Made by a program: the position numbers and the translations under genes
Notes under the pieces: model-generated
The model's input: only the letters and a program-made list of their open reading frames with translations
Told to the model about the DNA's origin: nothing
Database searches by the model: none
NCBI GenBank assembly: GCA_934098445.1
Contig: CAKOOW010000060.1
Coordinates: forward strand, 1-6,369
Reading direction: 5' to 3'
Source of the DNA: an uncultured Bacilli bacterium
Lineage (GTDB): Bacteria > Bacillota_I > Bacilli_A > RF39 > UBA660
DNA: 6,369 bases
Shown: one piece after another, positions 5,940-6,369 of the stretch
Layout: every line of letters starts with the position of its first letter
Numbering within the stretch: the first letter of the stretch is position 1

Positions 5940-6073
5940 ACCTTAATTAATCTTAACGCGATAAAACGAAATATTTTTTGCTTGGTTGTTTTTCGTAAAA
6001 TAATTCAATTTGCTTTCACCAGCCGCAAACTCTCTACTTGAATTAAATTTATTACTCTTCCCAAAATATTTAT
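5865..6073 (-). promoter_or_regulatory. T-box riboswitch, probable tRNA-Asn specifier (AAC)
   Basis: The aspS leader reads as a complete T-box. Reading down the minus strand: a basal helix UUUGG/CCAAG (6065-6061 with 5985-5981), the conserved GAAGAGUA (6060-6053), an 8-bp helix UAAUUCAA/UUGAAUUA (6045-6038 with 6008-6001), AGAGAG (6035-6030), a small UUUGC/GCAAA hairpin with GGUG in the loop (6020-6017), and then GAA-A-AAC-A, where AAC (5990-5988) is the best candidate specifier. The T-box core AGGATGGCACCGCG (5919-5906) has the bulge UGGC, which pairs with tRNA ends GCCA, that is, with discriminator G as in tRNA-Asn and tRNA-Asp. Uncharged tRNA would stabilise the antiterminator and switch on aspS-asnS. 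No GAC (Asp) codon is seen in the specifier loop. The T-box call is firm; the codon call is moderate. Confidence 0.92.
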
Positions 6074-6079
6074 ATAGTT

Positions 6080-6108
6080 ATTTTAAGCTTAAATTTATTA
6101 TCTGTCAA
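6080..6108 (-). promoter_or_regulatory. Sigma-A-type promoter of the T-box-aspS-asnS operon
   Basis: On the minus strand a perfect TTGACA (6108-6103) is followed after exactly 17 bases by TAAAAT (6085-6080). Transcription would begin near 6073, just upstream of T-box stem I. The -35 lies only seven bases beyond the stop of the upstream gene, and no terminator separates them, so readthrough from that gene would also meet the T-box terminator. Confidence 0.8.
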
Positions 6109-6115
6109 TTTTATT

Positions 6116-6369
6116 TTACTCAATGATAGCTTTAATACGACGAACGCCAGCACTAGAAGCTTCTTCTTTTTTGATTTTAAATTTACCAATCTCCCCAGTA
6201 TGTTTAACATGAGGTCCCCCACATAACTCGCGGGATACATCACCAATTTCATAAACAGTTACAATGTCGGGATATTTTTCAATAAACATACATTCAGCCC
6301 CACTTTTGATGGCATCATCTTTTTTCATTTCCTTACAAACAACGGGTAAATCTTCTTTAATCCATTTAT
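6116..6369 (-). CDS. alaS: C-terminal end of an alanyl-tRNA synthetase-type protein (tRNA editing domain), partial
   Basis: The frame enters from the right edge and ends with TAA at 6118-6116, giving 84 codons including the stop. Its start is outside the window; the internal ATG at 6328 is not the start because the homology continues upstream (KWIKEDLPVVCKEM). The sequence matches the editing (tRNA_SAD) domain of AlaRS: DDAIKSGAECMFIEKYPD, then YEIGDVSRELCGGPHVKHTGEIGKF and SSAGVRRIKAI. The C and H of CGGPH are the usual zinc ligands. Ordinary bacterial AlaRS has CGGTH (or CGGCH) here and continues for some 200 residues (coiled coil and C-Ala domain), whereas this protein stops right after GVRRIKAIIE. 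It is therefore a short AlaRS without C-Ala, of a kind also seen in some reduced bacterial lineages, or a free-standing AlaX-type editing protein. The visible part cannot decide. Confidence 0.78.
   Translation of the reverse strand, partial: KWIKEDLPVVCKEMKKDDAIKSGAECMFIEKYPDIVTVYEIGDVSRELCGGPHVKHTGEIGKFKIKKEEASSAGVRRIKAIIE

Noticed and set aside
5847..6041. Plus-strand open frame upstream of aspS
   Set aside because: The same bases form the T-box leader on the minus strand, whose helices and conserved motifs explain the sequence.
6070..6252. Minus-strand open frame overlapping the alaS-type gene in another frame
   Set aside because: The alaS frame carries clear family motifs. The other frame is a low-complexity Lys/Leu string with no family resemblance, and it runs through the promoter.
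1..6369. Alternative genetic code (TGA = Trp) suggested by low GC and no TGA stops
   Set aside because: All Trp codons in the recognised genes are TGG and no TGA is in frame. A code-4 organism of this composition should use TGA often.

Overview
The window is AT-rich Firmicutes-like DNA. Every tryptophan codon in the recognised genes is TGG, no TGA falls in frame, and the visible stops are TAA or TAG. This fits the standard bacterial code and argues against a code-4 Mycoplasma. A clear spore-coat morphogen (CotE), a T-box riboswitch, SD-led genes and TTGACA-type promoters point to an uncultured Bacilli/Clostridia-type, spore-forming or formerly spore-forming lineage. I infer this from gene content and cannot name a genus.

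Left part (1-1319): a truncated minus-strand gene for a small helical, TPR-like protein diverges from cotE across a promoter-bearing intergenic region. The cotE upstream region holds a sequence resembling a mother-cell sigma-E/sigma-K promoter. After a short terminator and a new promoter comes a HIT-family nucleotide-binding hydrolase.

Middle part (1341-3144): a compact three-gene plus-strand operon. Its promoter is a textbook MerR-type element, with TTGACT and TAACCT separated by 19 bp that carry a perfect 14-bp palindrome. It drives a five-cysteine protein with a C-terminal membrane anchor, a minimal MerR regulator with no effector domain, and a soluble ATPase-like protein related to VirD4/TraG coupling proteins whose Walker B glutamate appears replaced. 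I do not recognise this combination as a known system, and it is the best candidate here for something undescribed. A strong hairpin, likely bidirectional, closes it.

Right part (3150-6369, minus strand): a translation block. The tail of an alanyl-tRNA synthetase-type gene with an unusual CGGPH motif and an early stop is followed by a promoter, then a complete T-box leader, then aspS (short archaeal-type AspRS) and asnS (AsnRS). The T-box specifier reads best as AAC (Asn), and its UGGC bulge complements a G-discriminator tRNA. Uncharged tRNA-Asn would therefore raise both synthetases together. I see no tRNA or rRNA genes, CRISPR array, insertion sequence or attachment site.
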